Shown here: in pieces, positions 1 to 4,948 of the stretch
Layout of the letters: each line of letters begins with the position of its first letter
How positions within the stretch are numbered: the first letter of the stretch is position 1
Assembly (NCBI GenBank): GCA_005877185.1
Contig: VBPQ01000084.1
Location: 1-6,457 of the forward strand
Direction of reading: 5' to 3'
Source: Nitrososphaerota archaeon
GTDB lineage: Archaea; Thermoproteota; Nitrososphaeria; Nitrososphaerales; Gagatemarchaeaceae
Length of the DNA: 6,457 nucleotides
Notes under the pieces: model-generated
Told to the model about the DNA's origin: nothing
The model's database searches: none
Seen by the model: only the letters and a program-made list of their open reading frames with translations
Position numbers and translations under genes: made by a program

Positions 1-1
1 A

Positions 2-133
2 TCGACCACAACAACGACAACCTCTCAATCCAGTTCGAGCGGTTCCGCGGCAAGTCACAATTGCCCCAACATGGGGTCGTCTACTTCAAGCACTACATCC
101 AGTTCGACGAGCATGGCGAACGGAGCAGGATAG
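2..133 (+). CDS. C-terminal tail of a Ser/Thr-rich, probably secreted protein (5' end outside window)
   Basis: Reading from base 2, the frame stays open until TAG at 131-133 and gives a 43-residue tail made mostly of Ser and Thr, ending in MANGAG. The Ser and Thr runs use many synonymous codons (TCG, TCT, TCC, TCA, AGT, AGC; ACA, ACC, ACG, ACT). This argues that selection acts on the amino acids rather than on a simple DNA repeat. Such tails and linkers are common in archaeal surface proteins, where they are often O-glycosylated. No membrane anchor follows, so if this is an exoprotein it is held by its unseen N-terminus or released. Frame 1 is also open, from base 1 to 261, and encodes a mixed, charged sequence. 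I judge that frame to be a shadow, but a terminator-like element starts just after 261, so it cannot be fully excluded. The function is unknown. Confidence 0.5.
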   Translation, partial: STTTTTTSQSSSSGSAASHNCPNMGSSTSSTTSSSTSMANGAG

Positions 134-214
134 AGACTTTGGATCTCCGTGGTCGTGAAGTCGGGGAGACTCTCACGTTGAGTCGCCCTCTTCCCCTATT
201 GTTCGCTTCAGAAA

Positions 215-240
215 TGATGCGACATGAATCTGTCGCATTA
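215..240 (+). other. Strong hairpin in the 3' flank of the first gene
   Basis: Perfect 8-bp arms ATGCGACA (217-224) and TGTCGCAT (231-238) flank a 6-nt loop. A G-U and a T-A pair extend the stem to 10 bp at 215-240. The hairpin lies about 80 nt after the Ser/Thr-rich tail. It could be a 3' UTR stability or processing element, or an operator-like palindrome; the sequence does not decide between these. Confidence 0.5.
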
Positions 241-265
241 GAGGTTGAGAATAATCTTTGACGTA

Positions 266-298
266 GCAACATTCTCCTCGTTGCCTTTTTCCTTTTCC
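266..298 (+). terminator. Hairpin followed by T-rich tract, putative transcription terminator
   Basis: GCAAC (266-270) pairs with GTTGC (280-284) across a 9-nt loop. It is followed at once by a pyrimidine tract with T5 and T4 runs (285-298). Archaeal termination depends mainly on T-rich tracts, and the stem adds to the resemblance. The element would end the transcript entering from the left edge, before the promoter at about 380. Confidence 0.45.
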
Positions 299-375
299 GA
301 GACCTGTCGTGCATCGCAGCTGGTGGCGGTGAGCCAGGAAGAAAACCCGAATCGGGCTCCTATAATCCCTCGACG

Positions 376-386
376 TCTTAAATAAG
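376..386 (+). promoter_or_regulatory. TATA-like box for the small membrane protein gene
   Basis: The AT-rich stretch TCTTAAATAAG is centred about 29 nt upstream of the GTG at 410. Archaeal TATA boxes lie about 26 nt before the transcription start, so the transcript would begin within a few nucleotides of the GTG (leaderless or nearly so). No GGAGG-type ribosome binding site is present. A short inverted repeat, CCCGA/TCGGG (346-356), lies just upstream. Confidence 0.5.
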
Positions 387-409
387 ATGGTAGCGAGTCG
401 GGCCCTTCC

Positions 410-685
410 GTGCGAACAGAACAGGTGGTGGGTGCTGTGCTACTTCTCCTGGGCCTCACCGTCTTGTACCTCCTCAGAGACTCGCTTCTGCGGTTGATAG
501 TCTTCTTTCTTGAGTTCTTCGGAATCATCATCGGACTGGTGCTTCTCTTCGCTGGGCTAGCCCTGCTTTTCGGCCTACCCTGGATGACACGCGGTTCTAT
601 GCGGGCAGTCTACACTGTCGAGGAGACGATGGTCGCCGTTTCTTCGTCGCGACAAGCAGCCGACCACGGAAGAGTTGAGGTCTAG
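410..685 (+). CDS. Small two-helix integral membrane protein, function unknown
   Basis: This 91-residue protein has two hydrophobic segments, about residues 7-22 and 30-56, separated by a short charged turn (RDSLLR). A polar C-terminal tail of about 35 residues follows. I do not recognise a family. The hairpin-like topology suggests a small membrane subunit or accessory protein, which is inference only. The GTG start at 410 is favoured because a TATA-like box lies about 29 nt upstream and the predicted protein begins with a short polar segment before the first helix. The gene converges with the large pilin gene on the other strand: the two stop codons share the palindrome CTAG at 682-685, giving a 4-nt tail-to-tail overlap. 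Its position next to a pilin operon is not evidence of shared function, because it is on the opposite strand with its own promoter. Confidence 0.72.
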   Translation: MRTEQVVGAVLLLLGLTVLYLLRDSLLRLIVFFLEFFGIIIGLVLLFAGLALLFGLPWMTRGSMRAVYTVEETMVAVSSSRQAADHGRVEV

Positions 686-2259
686 GGAAGTATGATCTGT
701 CCTAGGAAGGGGATGGTCTGGGTATAGAACTGCCCTTTGTAGATGAATGATATCACTACGCTGAGGAAGCTGCCTTCCGGCGGTATTAAGAGTGGAGGTG
801 GACCCGAACAACCGGCCGAGTTGTCGAATTGCTGTCCGTATTGGCTGCCACCCCAGTCCCAGTTGGATGCTCCGAAGCCGCAAGCTGCAAACGTAAGCGT
901 TATTGTACCACCAGGCGCCACCTCTATGCAGGTAGTTGGTGGTGGCGGGTCGTAGTTGGGCGGGCTCTCAGCGCAGGTTAGCTGCGTGGCGGTGTACGGC
1001 GTAAACGTGGGGATGTTATTCAGGCCACCCGAGTAGCTGGGATAGTAAGTAGTCTGAGGGTTGGTGGCTCGTCCGACCAGATAGAACGTTGTAGGACCTG
1101 TATATACAGGGTGCACGAAGATGTAGCTGTACATGAGGATAGGTAATGTCGCGTTGAAGTTGTTCGTAATCTGGAGATAGTAGGCAGTGTAGTAGTTGCT
1201 CCCACCGCTTATAGAAGTGGCACCGGGGAGGCTGGAGGCACTGGGAGGAGGCATCGGAGCGTAGCTCGTGATACACGGAGTAATGTAGCGTCCAAGTAAA
1301 GGCGCATTGGTGCATGAGCTGTACTTGAAGTAGAAGGCGTTCAAGGAAAATGCGCCCTGGGTTGGCACGTTCGCCGAGCCTCCTATCTGGATCGTGTTGG
1401 ATATGGCCTGCGGTGAAGCTATCGACAGGCCGTTCATCGTCCCTTGGGCGTACCCAGAGAAGGAGGCGAATCCTCCAACCGACCCTGTGCGTGCTGTATA
1501 GACGCATACGAAGACTACACTGGATGGATTGCCGGATCCTGAGTAGGCGCCGATTGAGGCGTAAGTCAACGGGGAGCAGATACCGCCCGTCAGTGTCGCG
1601 GTGCCAGTCACCGACGGCGAGGGTGGGGAGGGCTGCAGGGTTACTCCTGTCGCTGCGTAGGGCCCGTAATTAGATACCGTGACCGTGTCCGTCACCGTCG
1701 CGCCTGACAAGACCTGTGGAGGAGAGGCGACCATCTGCACCAGAAGCGCATTCCCCCCAGCGGCAGGGGTGGAGGCAGGCGGAGGGTACGTGGTAACGAA
1801 GACGTTTCCGCGTTGGGTGACCACCTTGATCGTGTATGTCCCCGCGGCAATTATGAGACCTGTATCGAATGTCGGCGAAGTCACTCCAGAATTTAGAGGT
1901 TGAGGGAGAGTTGGACTCGTGTTCAGCGCGAACCCGATTCCAAGCGATTGAAGGACGTTGGTGGGGCTGAGGATGAAGACATTGGTGACGTTGGCATTCA
2001 CTCCTCTAGTGTTGGTGACGGTGAAGGTGAGGTGATTGAGGGCGCTTGCTGAAGGAGTTACCTGCAGGTTCTCAGAAAGCTGGGCCTGCATCGCGGTGGC
2101 GCGGTCGCTGAGGCTCTTCACGTAGAAGGTGTTCATGGTGTTGACAAAGAGGAAGTAACCCGTTCCGACCGAGAAGAGCATGGCAAAGAGCAGCACGGCC
2201 GCAATGATGCCCGCCACCCCTTTCCTTGGTCGCGGTGGTCTGCCTGCCGCGAAGTCCAA
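682..2259 (-). CDS. Very large type IV pilin-like surface protein with class III leader and eight cysteines
   Basis: This 525-residue protein begins with a 14-residue basic leader ending in RPRKG, then a helix of about 25 hydrophobic residues (15-40). That matches the archaeal class III signal, where a PibD/FlaK-type peptidase would cut after Gly14. The mature protein would be exported and could assemble into, or cap, a pilus. Residues 75-155 look like a beta domain. Residues 170-225 carry a TDTVTVSNYGP stretch resembling DUF11/CARDB-type surface repeats. The C-terminal 300 residues are rich in Gly, Pro, Tyr and Ser and hold most of the eight cysteines (228, 252, 316, 329, 429, 444, 460, 484), an even number that could form four disulfides. 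Most archaeal pilins are 100-250 aa, so this one is unusually large, perhaps a tip adhesin (inference). It starts with TTG one codon after the upstream pilin's TAG, in the same frame, which implies co-transcription and coupled translation. Confidence 0.8.
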   Translation of the reverse strand: MDFAAGRPPRPRKGVAGIIAAVLLFAMLFSVGTGYFLFVNTMNTFYVKSLSDRATAMQAQLSENLQVTPSASALNHLTFTVTNTRGVNANVTNVFILSPTNVLQSLGIGFALNTSPTLPQPLNSGVTSPTFDTGLIIAAGTYTIKVVTQRGNVFVTTYPPPASTPAAGGNALLVQMVASPPQVLSGATVTDTVTVSNYGPYAATGVTLQPSPPSPSVTGTATLTGGICSPLTYASIGAYSGSGNPSSVVFVCVYTARTGSVGGFASFSGYAQGTMNGLSIASPQAISNTIQIGGSANVPTQGAFSLNAFYFKYSSCTNAPLLGRYITPCITSYAPMPPPSASSLPGATSISGGSNYYTAYYLQITNNFNATLPILMYSYIFVHPVYTGPTTFYLVGRATNPQTTYYPSYSGGLNNIPTFTPYTATQLTCAESPPNYDPPPPTTCIEVAPGGTITLTFAACGFGASNWDWGGSQYGQQFDNSAGCSGPPPLLIPPEGSFLSVVISFIYKGQFYTQTIPFLGQIILP

Positions 2260-2262
2260 TCT

Positions 2263-2847
2263 CTACATCCCCTGGTAGTAGACCGCTGTGTTGCCGTACT
2301 GTCCTAGGATTTTTAGAAAGTACGTGTTACCGGGTTGAAAGGTCATCCCCGTGCAGGTAGGAAGCTTGAGTGTTATTGACCCGACGTAGTTGAGCTTGAC
2401 CGAAAAACTTCCTGTGTTCGTTCCCAGCGTGGGGGTCTCGTAGGAGCCTGCGGGGAGCGTTGCCTTACAGGAGCTCGGGCCGTTTATTGTCACATAGTTT
2501 GTATCGAACACCACGTCCAGGGCTGACCTGGTCGGGCCATAGACCTCAACCTGTGTGAATTGGTCAACGGTCTGCCCGTTGTTGTATACGTAGATCGTGA
2601 CGGAGTTCGATGAATAGCTGACGAGCGGAATCACGAACCTCTCCTGGAGAAAGTTCAAGGTACCGCCGACGTTCTGGCTGTAGGCCAGCTCGCTGAGATT
2701 TGCTTGAGTGCGAACATATCCAAAGACTGCAGTACCAGCCACGAGCGTCATCGCTACCGTCATGAGCGTGCCCGTTAGTTCAGAGATTCCTCTTCTTTTT
2801 GTGACAAGCAAGGCTATTACTGCGATATTGGGTCGAAGCTGATACAA
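2263..2847 (-). CDS. Type IV pilin-like protein with class III leader
   Basis: This is an archaeal pilin or pilin-like subunit: the motif KRRG (residues 17-20 of the longest frame) is followed directly by ISELTG and a hydrophobic helix to about residue 45. That is the site expected for prepilin peptidase cleavage, giving a mature chain beginning with Ile. The rest is beta-rich, with a segment near 82-104 (NSVTIYVYNNG...) typical of pilin head domains, and a Cys pair (127, 165) that could form a disulfide. The frame opens with TTG at 2847, which would give a 20-residue leader containing its own hydrophobic stretch. TTG at 2811 would give the shorter leader MLVTKRRG, closer to usual class III leaders, and I slightly prefer it. 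An upstream in-frame ATG at 2853 is blocked by an immediate TAA. It is the first gene of a two-gene operon with the 525 aa pilin-like protein, separated by only three bases. Confidence 0.8.
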   Translation of the reverse strand: MYQLRPNIAVIALLVTKRRGISELTGTLMTVAMTLVAGTAVFGYVRTQANLSELAYSQNVGGTLNFLQERFVIPLVSYSSNSVTIYVYNNGQTVDQFTQVEVYGPTRSALDVVFDTNYVTINGPSSCKATLPAGSYETPTLGTNTGSFSVKLNYVGSITLKLPTCTGMTFQPGNTYFLKILGQYGNTAVYYQGM

Positions 2848-3224
2848 TTACATTATGGAGCGTCAGTAAGTATTCGCGCTCAGCAGGTCACCTCCACCCG
2901 AAGGAGCAATAATTCGACAAAACCCTCCGGCCTCTTCACTTTCGCCTGAAGAATCCAGGATTTTTGGAGCGCTCGGCCGCGATTCCATCGTTCAGAGCTC
3001 CATATTGGCGCAATACCGCCTCCCCAGGCGCTGCGCGACCATTTTCGCAGCGTTTTTGCCCAACTACACGTGGGACCAGCAGATTCAGACGGCGGCGCAA
3101 CCGGGAACCGAGCTGTTGTTCACGCTCCGCTCGCGGTCGGCTTCACGATTCCCTTGGTTGCCGCATTTCAACAACGCACTGGTATAGTGACATGGCCACC
3201 CCGGATTTCGACCCGACACCGTCT
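2848..3224. other. Intergenic region without a convincing gene
   Basis: This stretch separates the pilin operon from the toxin-antitoxin pair, both transcribed leftward. It must hold the pilin promoter: AT-rich candidates on the minus strand are the segment around 2864-2875 and the segment 2840-2853, neither a clean TATA box. Three overlapping plus-strand frames are open (for example 3005-3187), but they have no recognisable protein features and no promoter. A 5-bp inverted repeat (3211-3215 with 3229-3233) spans the antitoxin stop codon. No tRNA, IS end or clear poly-T terminator is visible. Confidence 0.5.
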
Positions 3225-3536
3225 CTACCGGGTTCGCTTAATCGCCCTGCTAATCTCAGATTCGGCGTCTGCCATTGAATACTTGAGCGCAACATTCCTG
3301 CTCCTCATTTCGTCGAGGAATTTCCAAAGTGACACCCCCGCGATCACCGACGACTGCTCCAGGGACGCCTTCTCCTTGACATAGCGGTCTATCGCTATGT
3401 CCATTTTGGCTTCTGACAAGCCCTTGTCGACCAGTTTTCTCAAGAGGGTCGACTGGTCGTCTCCCGTGAGTTCCTGCAATTCCTTGAGAGATTTCTTCAG
3501 ATGTCTCGGTATAACGAAAGATATCCTTTCACTCAA
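3225..3536 (-). CDS. UPF0175-like antitoxin with ribbon-helix-helix-type N-terminus
   Basis: This is a 103-residue probable antitoxin that would neutralise the PIN protein encoded just upstream and repress the shared promoter. The N-terminal 42 residues (ISFVIP, then two helices with TLLRKLVDKGL) look like a ribbon-helix-helix DNA-binding fold. Residues 45-98 match the UPF0175 pattern: a helix with KASLEQSSVIAGVSLWKFLDEM, then a variant of the family's R-x-(V/I)-x-L-x-Y element, then an acidic end. UPF0175 proteins are known partners of PIN toxins in prokaryotes. It starts with TTG at 3536 and overlaps the toxin's end by 8 nt (toxin TGA at 3531-3529), so translation is probably coupled; a purine-rich GGGGAAAG lies just upstream. 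The order toxin then antitoxin is the reverse of most VapBC pairs. The family call is by eye from motifs. Confidence 0.8.
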   Translation of the reverse strand: MSERISFVIPRHLKKSLKELQELTGDDQSTLLRKLVDKGLSEAKMDIAIDRYVKEKASLEQSSVIAGVSLWKFLDEMRSRNVALKYSMADAESEISRAIKRTR

Positions 3537-4035
3537 GTTCTTTCCCCTTTTCGATGAACTCCTGGATTATCTCGCCACTTATCCAACCCTGAGAGCCGTA
3601 TATCTTCACATTCTTCTTGTAATCCAGCCACGTCACCGCTCGTTTCGCCAAGAGCTCGAGCATGATACCCAAGGTTGTTGTGGTTTCTAACCTGTAAAGC
3701 TCGGCGGTTCGCCTCCCCTTAAGGTCGTCCATGAATAACCTCTCCTTCTTCTCGAGAGCCAACGCAATTGCTTCTGCTTCTCCGACCCCAACGACATCTG
3801 AGAGCTCCATCGCGACCTTCTTCGACCTGGGCAGGAGTTCGGAAGTCCTCAGCCAACCATCCGATTCAAGTCTTTCAAGGGCCAAAGCGTCGCCGTAGCC
3901 GTCGGATTTGCCTCTCTCAATCGTCTCCGCCCTCACCGTAGGCGGTATAGTTACAGACGAGAATAACTCTCTCGCATACCCCAACTTACCGAGTCTCGAC
4001 AGGTGAATCAAGGGGCTTGAATTACTGACCGGCAT
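3529..4035 (-). CDS. PIN-domain ribonuclease-like toxin, DUF3368 type
   Basis: This is a 168-residue protein with the layout of DUF3368 PIN proteins, which are VapC-like putative endoribonucleases. It has an N-terminal VSNSSPLIHL strand and helix, an acidic residue in RAETIE (37), GVGEAEAIALA (83-92), the MDDLKGRR motif (102-109) with two Asp, then TTTTLGIM and a C-terminal GSQGWISGEIIQEFI typical of this group. The first position of the active site is Asn4 rather than Asp; I recall both as common in DUF3368, so this alone does not mean inactivity. The frame extends upstream to an ATG at 4167, but the ATG at 4035 is chosen because the PIN fold begins there and a TATA-like box (4063-4074) lies about 33 nt upstream. 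The extension would also run over the palindromes and the opposite promoter. It is the first gene of a two-gene operon with the UPF0175 antitoxin. Confidence 0.82.
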   Translation of the reverse strand: MPVSNSSPLIHLSRLGKLGYARELFSSVTIPPTVRAETIERGKSDGYGDALALERLESDGWLRTSELLPRSKKVAMELSDVVGVGEAEAIALALEKKERLFMDDLKGRRTAELYRLETTTTLGIMLELLAKRAVTWLDYKKNVKIYGSQGWISGEIIQEFIEKGKELE

Positions 4036-4062
4036 CAGCGTCAGCGTTCTACAGACTTGTCC

Positions 4063-4074
4063 AGATATAAGTAT
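4063..4074 (-). promoter_or_regulatory. TATA-like box for the PIN/UPF0175 operon
   Basis: Read on the minus strand, ATACTTATATCT is centred about 33 nt before the ATG at 4035. Initiation about 26 nt downstream would leave a leader of roughly 7 nt, too short for a Shine-Dalgarno site. It supports the 4035 start over 4167. A 12-bp palindrome lies immediately upstream, well placed for autoregulation by the antitoxin. Confidence 0.5.
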
Positions 4075-4081
4075 TACGATG

Positions 4082-4093
4082 TATGAATTCATA
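4082..4093. repeat. Perfect 12-bp palindrome TATGAATTCATA, candidate operator
   Basis: The sequence equals its own reverse complement over 12 bp. It sits just upstream of the TATA box of the leftward toxin operon and within a wider 27-bp frame bounded by GTATTA (4071-4076) and TAATAC (4092-4097). Toxin-antitoxin operons are usually repressed by their own antitoxin at such palindromes, so this is a candidate binding site for the RHH or AbrB protein. The function is inferred. Confidence 0.5.
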
Positions 4094-4094
4094 A

Positions 4095-4125
4095 TACGGC
4101 AGCGTGGTTCGGCGACCACGCCGTA
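4095..4125. repeat. Bulged inverted repeat between the divergent toxin-antitoxin modules
   Basis: The right arm ACCACGCCGTA (4115-4125) pairs with TACGG (4095-4099) plus CGTGGT (4103-4108). This makes an 11-bp stem interrupted by a 3-nt bulge (CAG), with a 6-nt loop (4109-4114). It lies midway between the two divergent operons, so it could be an operator for one or both, or form a hairpin in a longer transcript. Confidence 0.5.
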
Positions 4126-4167
4126 CCCTGCAACCTCACAATATTTCCTACCGTATCCCTTATACAT

Positions 4168-4175
4168 CTAAATAG
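4168..4175 (+). promoter_or_regulatory. TATA-like box for the AbrB/PIN operon
   Basis: CTAAATAG is centred 26 nt upstream of the TTG at 4197, the textbook archaeal distance from TATA box to transcription start, so a leaderless mRNA starting on the TTG is predicted. A second AT-rich element (TTATACA, 4160-4166) lies just before it. No ribosome binding site is seen, and an in-frame TAA at 4188-4190 prevents an earlier start. Confidence 0.5.
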
Positions 4176-4196
4176 TCGAAGACGAACTAATGCACA

Positions 4197-4430
4197 TTGC
4201 CTAGGTCCAGAGTCACAGCGAAGAACCAAGCGACAATCCCCAAGCAGGTTCGGGAAGGGGTGGGGGTGAAGCCGGGAGAGGTCGTCTCAATCGAGGCCAT
4301 CTCTCAGGGTGTGATACGCCTAAGGAGGTTCGCGAGTGTGGCTGACCCTCTGAAGGTCCTTATCGGTGGGAAGGGCACCCGCCGCGGCGTCCCCGTCGAA
4401 TCGCTCGAAGAGCAAATAGAATCGAGATAA
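4197..4430 (+). CDS. AbrB-family (SpoVT-AbrB/VapB-type) antitoxin
   Basis: This is a 77-residue DNA-binding antitoxin. Residues 3-45 show the AbrB swapped-hairpin signature: SRVTAKNQATIPKQVRE, then VGVKPGEVVSIEA and a closing strand, VIRLRRF. The C-terminal part (50-77: DPLKVL, GVPVESLEEQIE) has the form of the toxin-binding helix of archaeal AbrB-type VapB proteins. TTG at 4197 is the only usable start: an in-frame TAA lies three codons upstream, and the TATA-like box is exactly spaced for a leaderless transcript. The gene is followed by a PIN-domain frame whose inferred original start overlaps its TAA stop (GATAAG at 4426-4431). It is divergent from the PIN/UPF0175 pair and shares its promoter region. 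The antitoxin itself looks intact. The family call is strong from motifs; the DNA target is unknown. Confidence 0.85.
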   Translation: MPRSRVTAKNQATIPKQVREGVGVKPGEVVSIEAISQGVIRLRRFASVADPLKVLIGGKGTRRGVPVESLEEQIESR

Positions 4431-4858
4431 GTTCGTCCAGTCTCTACATAGGCAGCAATGTTTTCATCTACGCGAAGGTTCTGGACCGGGTATTCAGGAG
4501 ATCGTGCGCGAGCCTCGTCCGAAGGATGGCGCTCAAGGAGCTAGAGGCCTCGACCTCTGTTCTAGCGGTTATCGAAGTGGCGAACGCTCTCAGAAAGTAC
4601 GGTCTCCGCTCTGAGGTGTCGAGCGAGGTCAGCGCAATCTCCTCCCTTGGAATCGAAGTCTACCCTCTAGAGGGAGCAGACGCACAAGGAGCGGCAGAAA
4701 TCTACGACGAGGTTCAAATCAGTCCCTACGACTGTCTCCACGCGGCGGTAATGAGAAAATACGACCTGAAGGAAATAGTCTCCGCGGACAAGGATTTCGA
4801 CAAAATCAAATGGTTGGTGCGGCTCGACCCGAGGTCTGTGTCGCCACCATCTCGTTGA
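4427..4858 (+). CDS. VapC-like PIN-domain toxin, apparently decayed (start codon and first catalytic Asp missing)
   Basis: The frame encodes a full-length VapC-like PIN domain. It has SLYIGSNVFIYAK at the N-terminus, LAVIEVANALRKYGL with the conserved Glu (residue 50 counting from the ATA at 4427), ISPYDCLHAAV with Asp102, SADKDFDKI with Asp121, and the closing RLDP. Two expected features are absent. The family's L/Y-x-D-S-N-V motif reads Y-I-G-S-N-V, so the first metal-binding Asp is Gly (GGC). And no ATG, GTG or TTG precedes the domain: the likely ancestral start is ATA at 4427, overlapping the antitoxin stop. The first usual start is ATG at 4526 (M34), which would remove the first strand and helix. 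PIN nucleases need their acidic cluster for metal-dependent RNA cleavage, so the protein is probably inactive or not made at full length. It could be a pseudogene, an RNA- or antitoxin-binding remnant, or show assembly errors. Confidence 0.75.
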   Translation: MSSSSLYIGSNVFIYAKVLDRVFRRSCASLVRRMALKELEASTSVLAVIEVANALRKYGLRSEVSSEVSAISSLGIEVYPLEGADAQGAAEIYDEVQISPYDCLHAAVMRKYDLKEIVSADKDFDKIKWLVRLDPRSVSPPSR

Positions 4859-4912
4859 ACTGGCAAAATCCCTGAGTCCGTGTTCTAGCGCCCAGAACGC
4901 CCCGTTCGCTTC

Positions 4913-4924
4913 ATTAAGATTAAG
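4913..4924 (+). promoter_or_regulatory. TATA-like box for the first GDEWG-family exoprotein gene
   Basis: The AT-rich run ATTAAGATTAAG stands out from GC-rich surroundings and is centred about 30 nt before the GTG at 4949. This fits a nearly leaderless archaeal transcript. No Shine-Dalgarno motif lies before the GTG. Confidence 0.45.
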
Positions 4925-4948
4925 TCGGCTGCATACCATACTCAACGT

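Noticed and set aside
1..261. Frame-1 open reading frame running from the window edge to 261
   Set aside because: It overlaps the Ser/Thr-rich frame with its varied synonymous codons and has no recognisable features. The terminator-like element after 261 keeps it a minor possibility.
1016..1507. 163-residue minus-strand frame inside the large pilin gene
   Set aside because: It is out of frame with the clear 525 aa pilin-like protein and has shadow-like composition rich in Arg, His and Leu.
3005..3187. 60-residue plus-strand frame in the gap between pilins and toxin-antitoxin genes
   Set aside because: TTG start, no promoter or ribosome binding site, no recognisable domain, and competing open frames overlap it. 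It could be a gene remnant, but nothing supports a call.
3181..3260. tRNA-like 3' end on the minus strand (TCGAAATCC followed by GGTGGCCA)
   Set aside because: The T-arm would have only four pairs and an 8-nt loop, no matching acceptor or D-arm is present upstream, and the region overlaps the antitoxin's end.
4036..4167. N-terminal extension of the DUF3368 PIN protein to ATG 4167
   Set aside because: The PIN fold starts at 4035 with its own TATA-like box. The extension would cover the palindromes and the opposite promoter, and its 44 residues resemble no PIN N-terminus.
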